Assembly: GCA_900768805.1 (NCBI GenBank)
Contig: CAAGEF010000146.1
Span: 1-6,285, forward strand
Length of the DNA stretch: 6,285 nt
Source of the DNA: Clostridia bacterium
GTDB taxonomy: Bacteria; Bacillota; Clostridia; TANB77; CAG-508
Reading direction: 5' to 3'
Both the position numbers and the translations under genes were made by a program. Shown in pieces: positions 1-6,271 of the stretch. The first letter of the stretch is position 1; each line of letters begins with the position of its first letter. The notes under the pieces were generated by a model that was not told where the DNA came from, did no database searches, and worked only from the letters and a program-made list of their open reading frames with translations.

Positions 1-19
1 TCGTGGGGACCGACAAGGT

Positions 20-80
20 AGAAAATGTTACAAAAGACCCAAGACCTCGAAGATTAATCCTATCTTTTGTTACAGTTTCT
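20..80. repeat. Imperfect inverted repeat, 18-bp arms
   Basis: The arm at 20-37 pairs with 63-80 at 16 of 18 positions: 5 pairs, a mismatch, 3 pairs, a mismatch, then 8 pairs ending in ACAAAAGA/TCTTTTGT. The unpaired centre is 25 nt (38-62). Similarity between the arms extends weakly outward; I count about 21 of 30 matches between 9-38 and the reverse complement of 62-91. It could be a transposon or IS end structure, a structured RNA or an old terminator. No T-tract follows either arm closely, which argues against a standard terminator. I do not recognise a known element. Confidence 0.55.
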
Positions 81-198
81 TCGCAGTTGGGAGTGAATGG
101 AAAAAAGTCATACCTATCCTTTATTTGACGGCTTTGAATATTTGCTAAACTTATGTCAAACGAAAATAACTCATTCACCCATACAAACTATAATTTAG

Positions 199-241
199 CT
201 GTTTTTGGTAAGTGTCCCCAAAAACACCCAAAAACAGTTTT
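199..241 (+). terminator. Possible hairpin terminator or leader structure
   Basis: CTGTTTTTGG (199-208) pairs exactly with CCAAAAACAG (228-237), giving a 10-bp stem with a 19-nt loop, followed by TTTT at 238-241. The loop contains a second copy of the right arm, CCAAAAACA at 218-226, which can pair with 200-208 instead and leave a 9-nt loop. The short T-run suits a weak rightward terminator for something to the left. The two mutually exclusive stems could also be a leader switch, because a TATAAT hexamer (189-194) lies just upstream. Neither role is proven. Confidence 0.35.
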
Positions 242-246
242 ACAAT

Positions 247-275
247 TTAACACAATTATTATGATATGATAAACT
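247..275 (+). promoter_or_regulatory. Weak candidate promoter for the 132-aa gene
   Basis: TTAACA (247-252, 5/6 to TTGACA) is followed after 17 nt by TAAACT (270-275, 4/6 to TATAAT). Overlapping alternatives are TTTACA at 239-244 with TATGAT at 260-265 or 265-270, at less favourable spacings. The region is A/T-rich, so chance matches are likely. It is the last intergenic stretch before the start codon at 308, so a promoter somewhere here is expected if the gene is expressed alone. Confidence 0.3.
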
Positions 276-307
276 TAATTTATAAAACATATGAAAGGGT
301 GTTATAA

Positions 308-706
308 ATGGAAGACCTATATCCATATTTTGAGCGTGATTTATACTCATTATTATTGGAAATTCCACATCTCAAATCTTTTACAAAATTTCCCCCTTAT
401 AGCTATTATGAAATTCGGATTGATGATAGATATTTCTATATAGCTATAAACGATACTGGGTTATATTTTGTGATAGAATGTCCAGAAAGGAGGTCTATTC
501 CGAGTAAAAGTCAATTTTACGAGGATCATTTCAATTTTACCCCTGAAGATGAAATATGGGAAAAAAAGCCTTTTTATTCAAGAAAACTTGGAAAAGAAAC
601 AAAAATTCTTCAAAAGTTAAATAATGAGTCCTTCAAAGAAAAATTTGGTCTCTGTTATTATGAGTTGAAAACAAGGCTTTTGGTTTTTCCATATCAAAAA
701 AGGTGA
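308..706 (+). CDS. Hypothetical protein, 132 aa
   Basis: I do not recognise this protein. The start is supported by AAAGGGTG (294-301), six bases before the ATG, and no other in-frame start competes. The protein has no signal peptide, no hydrophobic segment long enough to cross a membrane and no clear catalytic motif, so it is probably a soluble cytoplasmic protein. It is rich in aromatic residues: Tyr and Phe recur throughout, as in YPYF near the start and CYYE near residue 117. Charged residues are mixed, and the C-terminus ends in a basic QKR. The middle (about residues 37-57) alternates charged and hydrophobic residues in a beta-like pattern. GC is about 30%, slightly higher than the genes to the right, and C-ending codons are more frequent. 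The gene is alone on the + strand between a GC-shifted flank and a convergent terminator pair, so an accessory origin is possible. The stop codon lies inside a hairpin. No function is inferred. Confidence 0.7.
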   Translation: MEDLYPYFERDLYSLLLEIPHLKSFTKFPPYSYYEIRIDDRYFYIAINDTGLYFVIECPERRSIPSKSQFYEDHFNFTPEDEIWEKKPFYSRKLGKETKILQKLNNESFKEKFGLCYYELKTRLLVFPYQKR

Positions 707-720
707 GGACTCCCTCACCT
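695..720 (-). terminator. Leftward intrinsic terminator of the 249-aa gene
   Basis: AGGTGAGG (701-708) pairs perfectly with CCTCACCT (713-720) around a 4-nt loop. Read on the minus strand, this GC-rich stem is followed directly by a run of T (complement of the A-run at 696-700), so it should stop leftward transcripts from the 249-aa gene. On the plus strand the same hairpin has no T-tract and contains the TGA stop of the 132-aa gene (704-706). The T-tract template is the last Gln-Lys codons of that gene. Confidence 0.75.
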
Positions 721-721
721 C

Positions 722-760
722 AAGCAGTTACCAAAATAAAATTTAGGTAACTGCTTTTTT
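722..760 (+). terminator. Rightward intrinsic terminator of the 132-aa gene
   Basis: AAGCAGTTACC (722-732) pairs perfectly with GGTAACTGCTT (746-756), an 11-bp stem with a 13-nt A/T-rich loop. The right arm runs into six T residues (755-760), the classical form of a factor-independent terminator. It begins 16 nt after the stop codon of the 132-aa gene. The T-tract overlaps the first bases of the stop codon (759-761) of the convergent gene. Confidence 0.85.
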
Positions 761-1508
761 ATATCCATTTTTCTTCTACAATTTCTTTATATCTTAAAAA
801 ATTATCATACAATTGTTTTTCATTAAAATAATCATTATCTGCAAATTTAAAAATTTCAACAGCATCTAATAAAATATAAATTTTATCATTTGTTTCTACT
901 ACTTTTTCTAAATCTCTAGCTATAGTTGTATTACTCTCTTTTATAGCCTTTTCAATATCCTCACTTATTTTATCTGGTTTTGATTTTTCTATAATTACAA
1001 ATATTCCATTAAATCTTGTTTTATCTTCTTCACTATATTTCACTGTATACATTTTTTTATTATCAAAATCTAAAGCATCTTCAATATCAATAATCGTTAT
1101 ATTTTTATTTAACATACTATCTAATTCTTTTTTTACATATTCTGAGTTTATTTTTTCTCTATATGGAATATATTGATTTCTTGAACTAATTAATTTCCAA
1201 AATTTTTTTCCAATCTCTTCTTTAAACTCAAATGCTTTTTTCCAATATTCAAAATTTCTATTAAATAAATATATAGCAAATAAAATTAAAACAAACAATA
1301 ACAATGTAGATATCAATTCAGCAAGTACATATACCACACTTTCTTCAAAACCAAGTCTTTTAAAAAATGTCTGTATAAAAGATATAATTAACCATGTAGC
1401 CAACATATTCATCCCAATTTTCTTAGTTTTCTTTGATACCAAAGGCTTGTATTTTTCTCCATATTCTTTTTTCAATTCATCATATACTGTTTTGAATTCT
1501 TGTTCCAT
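759..1508 (-). CDS. Two-helix membrane protein, possibly DUF3137-like
   Basis: This is a 249-aa integral membrane protein of unknown function. The start ATG (1506-1508) is preceded by AGGATG at 1516-1521 with a 7-nt gap. Residues 1-30 are Lys/Glu-rich and should be cytoplasmic. Two hydrophobic helices follow, at about 31-50 and 57-83, separated by a very short loop. Residues 84-249 form a soluble, charged domain that should return to the cytoplasm by the positive-inside rule. Within it, a Phe-Asn-Gly-Ile-Phe segment near 166-170, an Ile-Tyr-Ile-Leu-Leu strand near 210-214 and a final helix ending in IVEEKWI resemble in layout the DUF3137 family (cytoplasmic helix, two membrane helices, soluble domain). 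That match is from memory and weak. The gene lies 77 nt behind the phosphorylase on the same strand, beyond a terminator, and has little room for its own promoter. Its 3' end interlocks with a convergent gene. Confidence 0.8.
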   Translation of the reverse strand: MEQEFKTVYDELKKEYGEKYKPLVSKKTKKIGMNMLATWLIISFIQTFFKRLGFEESVVYVLAELISTLLLFVLILFAIYLFNRNFEYWKKAFEFKEEIGKKFWKLISSRNQYIPYREKINSEYVKKELDSMLNKNITIIDIEDALDFDNKKMYTVKYSEEDKTRFNGIFVIIEKSKPDKISEDIEKAIKESNTTIARDLEKVVETNDKIYILLDAVEIFKFADNDYFNEKQLYDNFLRYKEIVEEKWI

Positions 1509-1521
1509 TTTTTCACATCCT

Positions 1522-1551
1522 ATTTTAAATTAAAAACACAAAAGAAGTCAA
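1522..1551 (-). promoter_or_regulatory. Promoter-like boxes inside the terminator region
   Basis: On the minus strand, TTGACT (1546-1551, 5/6) is followed after 18 nt by TAAAAT (1522-1527, 5/6). The -35 box is part of the phosphorylase terminator stem, and the -10 box directly abuts the AGGATG ribosome site (1516-1521). A normal start site 6-8 nt beyond the -10 would leave the ribosome site out of the transcript or at its very end, so this may be a chance match. Confidence 0.25.
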
Positions 1552-1572
1552 ACTACAAGTTGACTTCTTTTG
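1532..1572 (-). terminator. Intrinsic terminator of the phosphorylase gene
   Basis: CAAAAGAAGTCAA (1539-1551) pairs perfectly with TTGACTTCTTTTG (1560-1572), a 13-bp stem with an 8-nt loop. On the minus strand it is followed by TGTTTTT (1532-1538). It begins 13 nt after the TAA stop of the phosphorylase. The 249-aa gene starts only 30 nt beyond the stem, so the terminator would also limit readthrough into that gene. Confidence 0.85.
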
Positions 1573-1585
1573 GTTTTATTTTATT

Positions 1586-4147
1586 TTATTTTTCTAACCA
1601 TTTTACTAAATTTAGATTTTCTTGATCTAATAACATTTCATGATGTGGTACAACTCTAAATGTATAACCATAATTTCCACCTGTAGATAAATTCAATTCA
1701 TAAGTGTATTCAGTTTTTCCATCTTCTAAAGTAGCTCCTCTACTCATTTCATGTACAGAAACTTTTTTAATTGTTCCACTTTCTAAAATTTGTCCAAAAT
1801 ATAATTCTACTTTTGTAGTATCTTTTAAATTTTCTGGAATATATACATTACATTTTACTGTAATCTTTTCTCCAGCAACAAATTTAGCATTATCTACATT
1901 TTCTTGTTGCTCGATTATTATATCTTTCCATTGATTTTTAATTTTTTTCTTCCAATCAGCGAATTCAAATACATTTTCTAAAACTTTAAAATGTTTTTTA
2001 TAATTATTACATAATGGAAGATATAATTGATTTGTATAATCAACTAACATTCTTGCTGTACTATATTGTCCACCAGTAGTCTTAATAGAGCTTTTCATTA
2101 ATTTTACCCAAGCTCTAGGCATTCCATTTTGATCTTGATTATAGTATACTGGAATTATTTTATTTTCTAAAGTATGATAAATACTATTGCTATCAGCTTT
2201 ATCTTGTTCTTCATAAGACATATATTCCATATCTGTTCCTATAGACCAACCATTTCTGCCATCATATCCTTCTGCCCACCAACCATCTAGAACGCTGAAA
2301 TTTAATACTCCATTTACTGATGCTTTTTCACCACTTGTTCCAGAAGCTTCCATTGGTCTTCTAGGATTATTAAGCCATACATCAACACCACTTACTAAAT
2401 ATCTTGCAACAGAAATATTATAGTTTTCTAACAAGAATATTTTACCTTTAAATTGTGGCATCATAGATATTTCATCTATATATTTTATTAAATCTTGACC
2501 TTCTTTATCTGCTGGATGAGCTTTTCCAGCAAATACAATTTGAACTGGTCTGTTTGGATCATTTAATATTTGTGTTAATCTTGCTAAATCCTTAAATATC
2601 AATGTTGCTCTTTTATATGTTGCAAATCTTCTAGCAAAGCCTATTGTTAAAGCTCTAGGATTTAAACAATTTATAACTTCTGCAACTTTATCATATCCAA
2701 ATCCATTATTTATATATCTATTTGTAACATTTTCTTTTATTAATTTTATAAGTCTTTCTTTTCTAGAGATATGAGCTTCCCATAGTCTTTCATCTGGTAT
2801 ATCATCTATTCTATCCCAAGTTTCTTGTAAGTGTATTTTATCTTGCCAGAATGGTGGTAAATAATCATTAAATAATGATTTTATTCTTGGAGCAAGCCAT
2901 GAGCATGTATGAATTCCATTTGTTACATAAGTAATTGGAGATTCATCTTGCGCTATATTTGGCCATACTTCACTAAATAATTCTTTTGAAACTTCTCCAT
3001 GTAATTTACTTACACCGTTTTTCTTACCAGATATTTTTAAGGCTAAAATTCCCATATTGAAACCAGGTTCTAATCCATCACATTCCTTCATTCCTAATTT
3101 CAAAAATTCTTCTCTAGAAATTCCAAGTTTTGGCCATAATTGATGGAAATATTTTTCTACCAAGCTGATATCAAATATATCATTTCCAGCTGGTACTGGT
3201 GTATGTGTAGTAAATACTGTTTGAGTTGTAGCTATCTCTCTTGCTATTTGGAATGAAACTTGTTTTTCTTTCATTATATTTAAAATTAATTCTAATGTTA
3301 AGAAAGATGAATGACCTTCATTCATATGATATATTGTAGGATTATAGCCTAATTTTTTTAGAGTTTTTACTCCACACATTCCTAAAACAATTTCTTGGCG
3401 GATTCTCATTTCTTTGTCTCCACCATATAATCTTAATGTTATATCTCTTAAATCTGCATCATTTTTATCTATATCAGAATCCATTAAATATAATTTAACT
3501 CTTCCAACATTTATTTGCCAAATTTTCAAATATAATTTTCTGTTTTCTAAATCTATATCTATAATTATATCTTCATTTTTTTCATCTTTTACTGGTAATA
3601 TTGGCAAATTATATAAATCAATATTATGATATTCTGGACATTGATTTCCATATGCATCTATTCTTTGATTGAAATATCCATTTTTATATAATAATCCACA
3701 AGCTACTAATGGAATTCCTAAATCACTAGCTGATTTTAAATGATCTCCTGATAATATTCCTAAACCTCCAGAATATATCGGAACAATTTCATCCAAACCA
3801 TATTCTGCTGAAAAGTAAGCTATGCAATCATCTTTATTTTCTGGATGATTTTTTGCAAACCAAGTTTCTTTACTATTCATATAATTTTCAAAATTTTCTA
3901 CTACTTTATCATATTTCTTTAAAAAATTAGGATCTTGTGCCATTTTTTCTAATTTTTCTTGGCCTACTAATTTTAAAAATTTTATTGGATTTTTCTCAAC
4001 TTTATCCCATAAGTTCATATCCATTTCTAAAAATAATCGTAAAAACTCAGTATTCCAAGACCACCACAAATTATTAGCAATATCTGATAATTTACTTATT
4101 CTTGCTGGCAACTGAGGTACAATAGTTACTCTATTGAATATATACAT
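1586..4147 (-). CDS. glgP: Alpha-glucan (glycogen/maltodextrin) phosphorylase, GT35
   Basis: This enzyme cleaves alpha-1,4-glucans such as glycogen or maltodextrins with inorganic phosphate, releasing glucose-1-phosphate. It is cytoplasmic and uses pyridoxal phosphate (PLP). At 853 aa it appears full length for the TIGR02094-type phosphorylases, which carry an N-terminal DUF3417 domain (here about residues 13-115, with NNLWWSWN at 25-32). Family landmarks are AYFSAEYGL (110-118), YSGGLGILSGDHLKSASDLG (125-144), MNEGHSSF (275-282), HTPVPAGND (315-323), VTNGIHTCSW (408-417) and RRFATYKRA (506-514). EASGTSGEKASVNG (600-613) contains the expected PLP lysine, Lys608, and is followed by LDGWWAEGYDG. 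Residues from about 750 form a beta-rich C-terminal domain typical of this group. The ATG follows a perfect AGGAGG (4156-4161) at 8 nt, and a strong promoter lies at 4204-4232. No other glycogen genes are present in the window, so it looks monocistronic or weakly coupled to the 249-aa gene. All key motifs are intact. Confidence 0.97.
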   Translation of the reverse strand: MYIFNRVTIVPQLPARISKLSDIANNLWWSWNTEFLRLFLEMDMNLWDKVEKNPIKFLKLVGQEKLEKMAQDPNFLKKYDKVVENFENYMNSKETWFAKNHPENKDDCIAYFSAEYGLDEIVPIYSGGLGILSGDHLKSASDLGIPLVACGLLYKNGYFNQRIDAYGNQCPEYHNIDLYNLPILPVKDEKNEDIIIDIDLENRKLYLKIWQINVGRVKLYLMDSDIDKNDADLRDITLRLYGGDKEMRIRQEIVLGMCGVKTLKKLGYNPTIYHMNEGHSSFLTLELILNIMKEKQVSFQIAREIATTQTVFTTHTPVPAGNDIFDISLVEKYFHQLWPKLGISREEFLKLGMKECDGLEPGFNMGILALKISGKKNGVSKLHGEVSKELFSEVWPNIAQDESPITYVTNGIHTCSWLAPRIKSLFNDYLPPFWQDKIHLQETWDRIDDIPDERLWEAHISRKERLIKLIKENVTNRYINNGFGYDKVAEVINCLNPRALTIGFARRFATYKRATLIFKDLARLTQILNDPNRPVQIVFAGKAHPADKEGQDLIKYIDEISMMPQFKGKIFLLENYNISVARYLVSGVDVWLNNPRRPMEASGTSGEKASVNGVLNFSVLDGWWAEGYDGRNGWSIGTDMEYMSYEEQDKADSNSIYHTLENKIIPVYYNQDQNGMPRAWVKLMKSSIKTTGGQYSTARMLVDYTNQLYLPLCNNYKKHFKVLENVFEFADWKKKIKNQWKDIIIEQQENVDNAKFVAGEKITVKCNVYIPENLKDTTKVELYFGQILESGTIKKVSVHEMSRGATLEDGKTEYTYELNLSTGGNYGYTFRVVPHHEMLLDQENLNLVKWLEK

Positions 4148-4203
4148 TATATATTCCTCCTTTGTATTTTTTAAAAATTTTTATCTTGTGCTTTAATATA
4201 ATT

Positions 4204-4232
4204 ATTATCTTCTAAAAGTAAATTTTTGTCAA
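4204..4232 (-). promoter_or_regulatory. Sigma-A-type promoter of glgP
   Basis: On the minus strand a perfect TTGACA (4227-4232) is followed by a 17-nt spacer and GATAAT (4204-4209, 5/6). The expected start site is near 4197, giving a leader of about 50 nt that contains AGGAGG 8 nt before the glgP start. The boxes lie between the terminator of the upstream VanW-domain gene and glgP, which fits an independent transcription unit. I see no clear operator palindrome or cre-like site around it. Confidence 0.8.
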
Positions 4233-4260
4233 ATGTTTTTAGTAAATTTATTAAGTTATA

Positions 4261-4305
4261 TTTAAAACAAAAATCCGATATTATTATAATATCAGATTTT
4301 TGTTT
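4261..4305 (-). terminator. Intrinsic terminator of the VanW-domain gene
   Basis: The arm at 4265-4275 (AAACAAAAATC) pairs with 4295-4305. After one C/A mismatch (4276 and 4294), GATATTA (4277-4283) pairs with TAATATC (4287-4293) around a 3-nt loop, giving 18 pairs with one mismatch. On the minus strand the second arm ends in TTTT followed by A/T-rich sequence, so it suits leftward termination. It starts 16 nt after the TAA of the VanW-domain gene. The A/T-rich arms are nearly symmetric, so some function in the other direction is possible. Confidence 0.8.
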
Positions 4306-4321
4306 ATTTATGAATTTTATT

Positions 4322-6271
4322 TTACACTTTATAAGAATCTGTAGAAAGCAATTCTCTTTTGACTTCTACACCATTTTGTTTATATACTTTATATGTTTTC
4401 ACTACCATATAACCATTATATCTACTTACAACAGAAGTTGCAAATGATATTTCATATTCATTATCAGTTTTCATTCCATATATTACAGCATGAGCATATC
4501 CACCATTAACTGTTAAAGAAATCTTTATTGGGTAACTTCTATTATTGGTGAATTTAAAATCTTTACTTCCCCAATAAACAGTAGCATCTTTACCAGCTGA
4601 TACATATGACGGTACTCTAGCATGATTATGTCTTTCATTAACCTCTAGATTAGAATATACAACAGCATCATACAATGTTGATGATATTTGACAAATCCCT
4701 CCTGCCAACCCATCTTCGACTTCCCCATTTATATATATTGCAGCATTTCTATATCCTGCTGCAGCAGTTCTTTCTCCCACTACATCATTATATGAGAAGC
4801 TTTCTCCTGGCATAAGTATTTTTCCATCAATTTTACTTGCTGCCAAACGTAAATTTACTGTTCTATTTGGATTATTAACATAAGCTGTTCTACATTCTCC
4901 TAATACGTCATTGTATAAGCCTAAATCACCAACTTTTATTTCTGGCTCTGTAAATTGCAAATCAATTACATACTCCGCTTTTTCTGGTTCTAATGAAATC
5001 ATTTCAGCTAGTTTGGCTTTATCGAAATCTACTCCTTTTACTTCATTATAAATTTTAAAAGGTTCTGTTTCATAATATGCATTTGCAACTTTTACATATA
5101 CTTCTGAATGGATTTTTTCTATATCAATTTCATCTGGTTCTTCTATAAAAATAGGAATCTCAAAAACTTTAGATATATTTTTATTATCTATTGCAGATAA
5201 TAATTCATTTTCCAATTTTTCGTATTCTATTTTAATACCTACAGAGCCATTAGTTATTTTTAATGAATTTCCTTCAACTGAATAAGTATATTGCTTAACT
5301 TCTTTATAAAAATCATTTTCAATTTCTTTGATTTTTGAATATAATTTCTCTCTATTATACTCAAATTCTAAATCTATGTTCTTCACTTTTCCGAGTTTTG
5401 ATTCATAATAATCTTTAACGGCAACCAGTAAATCACTATCTCTTCCTACATTCTTAGCTTTTCTAATAGCCTCATCTATTGAGATTGAAAACTCTATATC
5501 ATCTAAATTTATTATATATTCCTTCTCATTATATGTATATTTTATATCTTTTCCTACTATATTTTTATAGTCATTTTCTATTTTTTCTTTTGCAGTATAA
5601 AAATCCAAATTTGAAACATCTATATTTTCTATGTATATGTTTGAATTTATCTTATTTCCAAATAAATTCAAAACAAACATCCCTATAATTGCTAATATTA
5701 TTGTTAATGAAATTAAAACAACTATAAGTAGTAATTTGGGTTTTTTTACTTTTGTATTTTCTTTTTCTAAATTATCATTAACTTTTTTTGTATTATCTAC
5801 TTCTCTATTAATATTATTCTCTTTTTTATTTTTTGGATTCGTAGCATTATTTTTTTCATTATTATTTAGTTTTTTCTTCTTTTCATCTAAATTATTACTA
5901 ACTTTGTTATTATTTACTTCATTTTGTTTTTGATGATTTTTCTTTTTTATATTTGAATAGTTTTTATTTTTTTGAATATTTGTTTTTTCATTATTTTGAA
6001 TTTCTTTTTTTGGCGAATCACCACTTTTTGTTATATTAGCCTTATTTTTATTCGAATTATTTCTATTTGGATTGTTTTTATTCAAATTATTTTTATTTTT
6101 GTTATTTCTATTTGGGTTGCTTTTATTTGAATTATTTTTATTTTTATTATTTCTATTTGAATTGCTTTTATTTGAATTATTTTGGTTATTTTTATTTTGA
6201 TTATTGTTATTTGGATTATTTCCATTCGAGTTATTTTCAGTTGAATTACTCTTTTGTGATTTATTATTTAA
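4322..6271 (-). CDS. VanW-domain membrane-anchored surface protein, 5'-truncated
   Basis: This is a cell-surface protein of the VanW/YoaR type, cut at its start by the contig end. The frame is open from 6271 to the TAA at 4322-4324 (649 residues seen) with no ATG before the membrane helix. A TTG at 6083-6085 lies inside an Asn-rich repeat and reads more naturally as leucine, so the true start is beyond the window. Residues 1-178 are an Asn/Lys-rich, probably disordered cytoplasmic tail. A Lys-rich stretch precedes a membrane helix at about 179-205. Residues about 212-445 contain two regions resembling the YoaR-like putative peptidoglycan-binding domain (PF12229), the second from about 389. 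The VanW domain (PF04294) spans about 469-599, with GGICQISSTLY at 524-534 and ERHNHARVPSYV at 546-557, and a DATVYWG segment follows. The C-terminus has a G5-like VVKTYKVY strand. VanW biochemistry is poorly known, and no resistance genes are nearby. It has its own terminator, and its promoter is outside the window. Confidence 0.88.
   Translation of the reverse strand, partial: LNNKSQKSNSTENNSNGNNPNNNNQNKNNQNNSNKSNSNRNNKNKNNSNKSNPNRNNKNKNNLNKNNPNRNNSNKNKANITKSGDSPKKEIQNNEKTNIQKNKNYSNIKKKNHQKQNEVNNNKVSNNLDEKKKKLNNNEKNNATNPKNKKENNINREVDNTKKVNDNLEKENTKVKKPKLLLIVVLISLTIILAIIGMFVLNLFGNKINSNIYIENIDVSNLDFYTAKEKIENDYKNIVGKDIKYTYNEKEYIINLDDIEFSISIDEAIRKAKNVGRDSDLLVAVKDYYESKLGKVKNIDLEFEYNREKLYSKIKEIENDFYKEVKQYTYSVEGNSLKITNGSVGIKIEYEKLENELLSAIDNKNISKVFEIPIFIEEPDEIDIEKIHSEVYVKVANAYYETEPFKIYNEVKGVDFDKAKLAEMISLEPEKAEYVIDLQFTEPEIKVGDLGLYNDVLGECRTAYVNNPNRTVNLRLAASKIDGKILMPGESFSYNDVVGERTAAAGYRNAAIYINGEVEDGLAGGICQISSTLYDAVVYSNLEVNERHNHARVPSYVSAGKDATVYWGSKDFKFTNNRSYPIKISLTVNGGYAHAVIYGMKTDNEYEISFATSVVSRYNGYMVVKTYKVYKQNGVEVKRELLSTDSYKV
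6047..6181 (-). repeat. In-frame 45-bp tandem repeat, three units
   Basis: Three consecutive 45-bp units lie at 6137-6181, 6092-6136 and 6047-6091. By hand comparison the first two differ at 3 positions and the third differs from the second at about 8. Each unit encodes 15 residues, the first being NNSNKSNSNRNNKNK. A more degenerate Asn-rich stretch continues towards 6226, so more units may lie beyond the contig end. Because the unit is a multiple of three, gain or loss of copies would keep the frame. Confidence 0.85.

Larger units (their letters stand above)
1..307. other. Gene-free left flank with GC shift and inverted repeats
   Basis: I find no supportable gene in these 307 bases. Bases 1-120 are about 42% GC by my count, falling to about 32% for 121-240 and 25-30% beyond. 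Short frames are open from the left edge on both strands (for example + strand 3-128 and 2-148), but they overlap each other and an inverted repeat, so none can be chosen as a gene tail. The stretch contains an imperfect inverted repeat (20-80), a perfect TATAAT hexamer at 189-194 without a good -35 box, a hairpin (199-237), and the probable promoter and ribosome site of the 132-aa gene. It could be the edge of a transferred or mobile segment, a non-coding RNA or an untranslated leader. The sequence alone does not decide. Confidence 0.5.

Noticed and set aside
3..128. Open + strand frame from the left edge, possible C-terminal 41 residues of a cut gene
   Set aside because: A second + frame (2-148) and a minus frame over the same bases are equally open, and all of them overlap the inverted repeat. 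The similarity between the + and - translations is explained by that repeat. No family is recognisable.
1704..1934. Open frame of 76 codons on the + strand
   Set aside because: It lies wholly within glgP on the opposite strand, has no ribosome site of note, and its composition is that of a reverse-strand shadow.
3414..3629. Open frame of 71 codons on the + strand
   Set aside because: It is antisense to the conserved glgP coding sequence and has no supporting start signal.
4226..4447. Open frame of 73 codons on the + strand
   Set aside because: It crosses the terminator of the VanW-domain gene and continues antisense through that gene's conserved C-terminus. There is no coding support.
5479..5933. 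Two overlapping + strand open frames with Phe/Leu-rich, membrane-like translations
   Set aside because: These are the complement of Asn/Lys-rich codons of the VanW-domain gene. AAT and AAA reversed read as ATT and TTT, which makes false hydrophobic proteins.
6047..6181. CRISPR array
   Set aside because: The units are contiguous with no unique spacers and keep an open reading frame, so they are a coding tandem repeat.
4322..6271. Vancomycin resistance determinant, from the VanW name
   Set aside because: VanW domains are widespread in surface proteins of Gram-positive bacteria. No vanH, ligase, vanX or two-component regulator is present in the window, so resistance is not supported.
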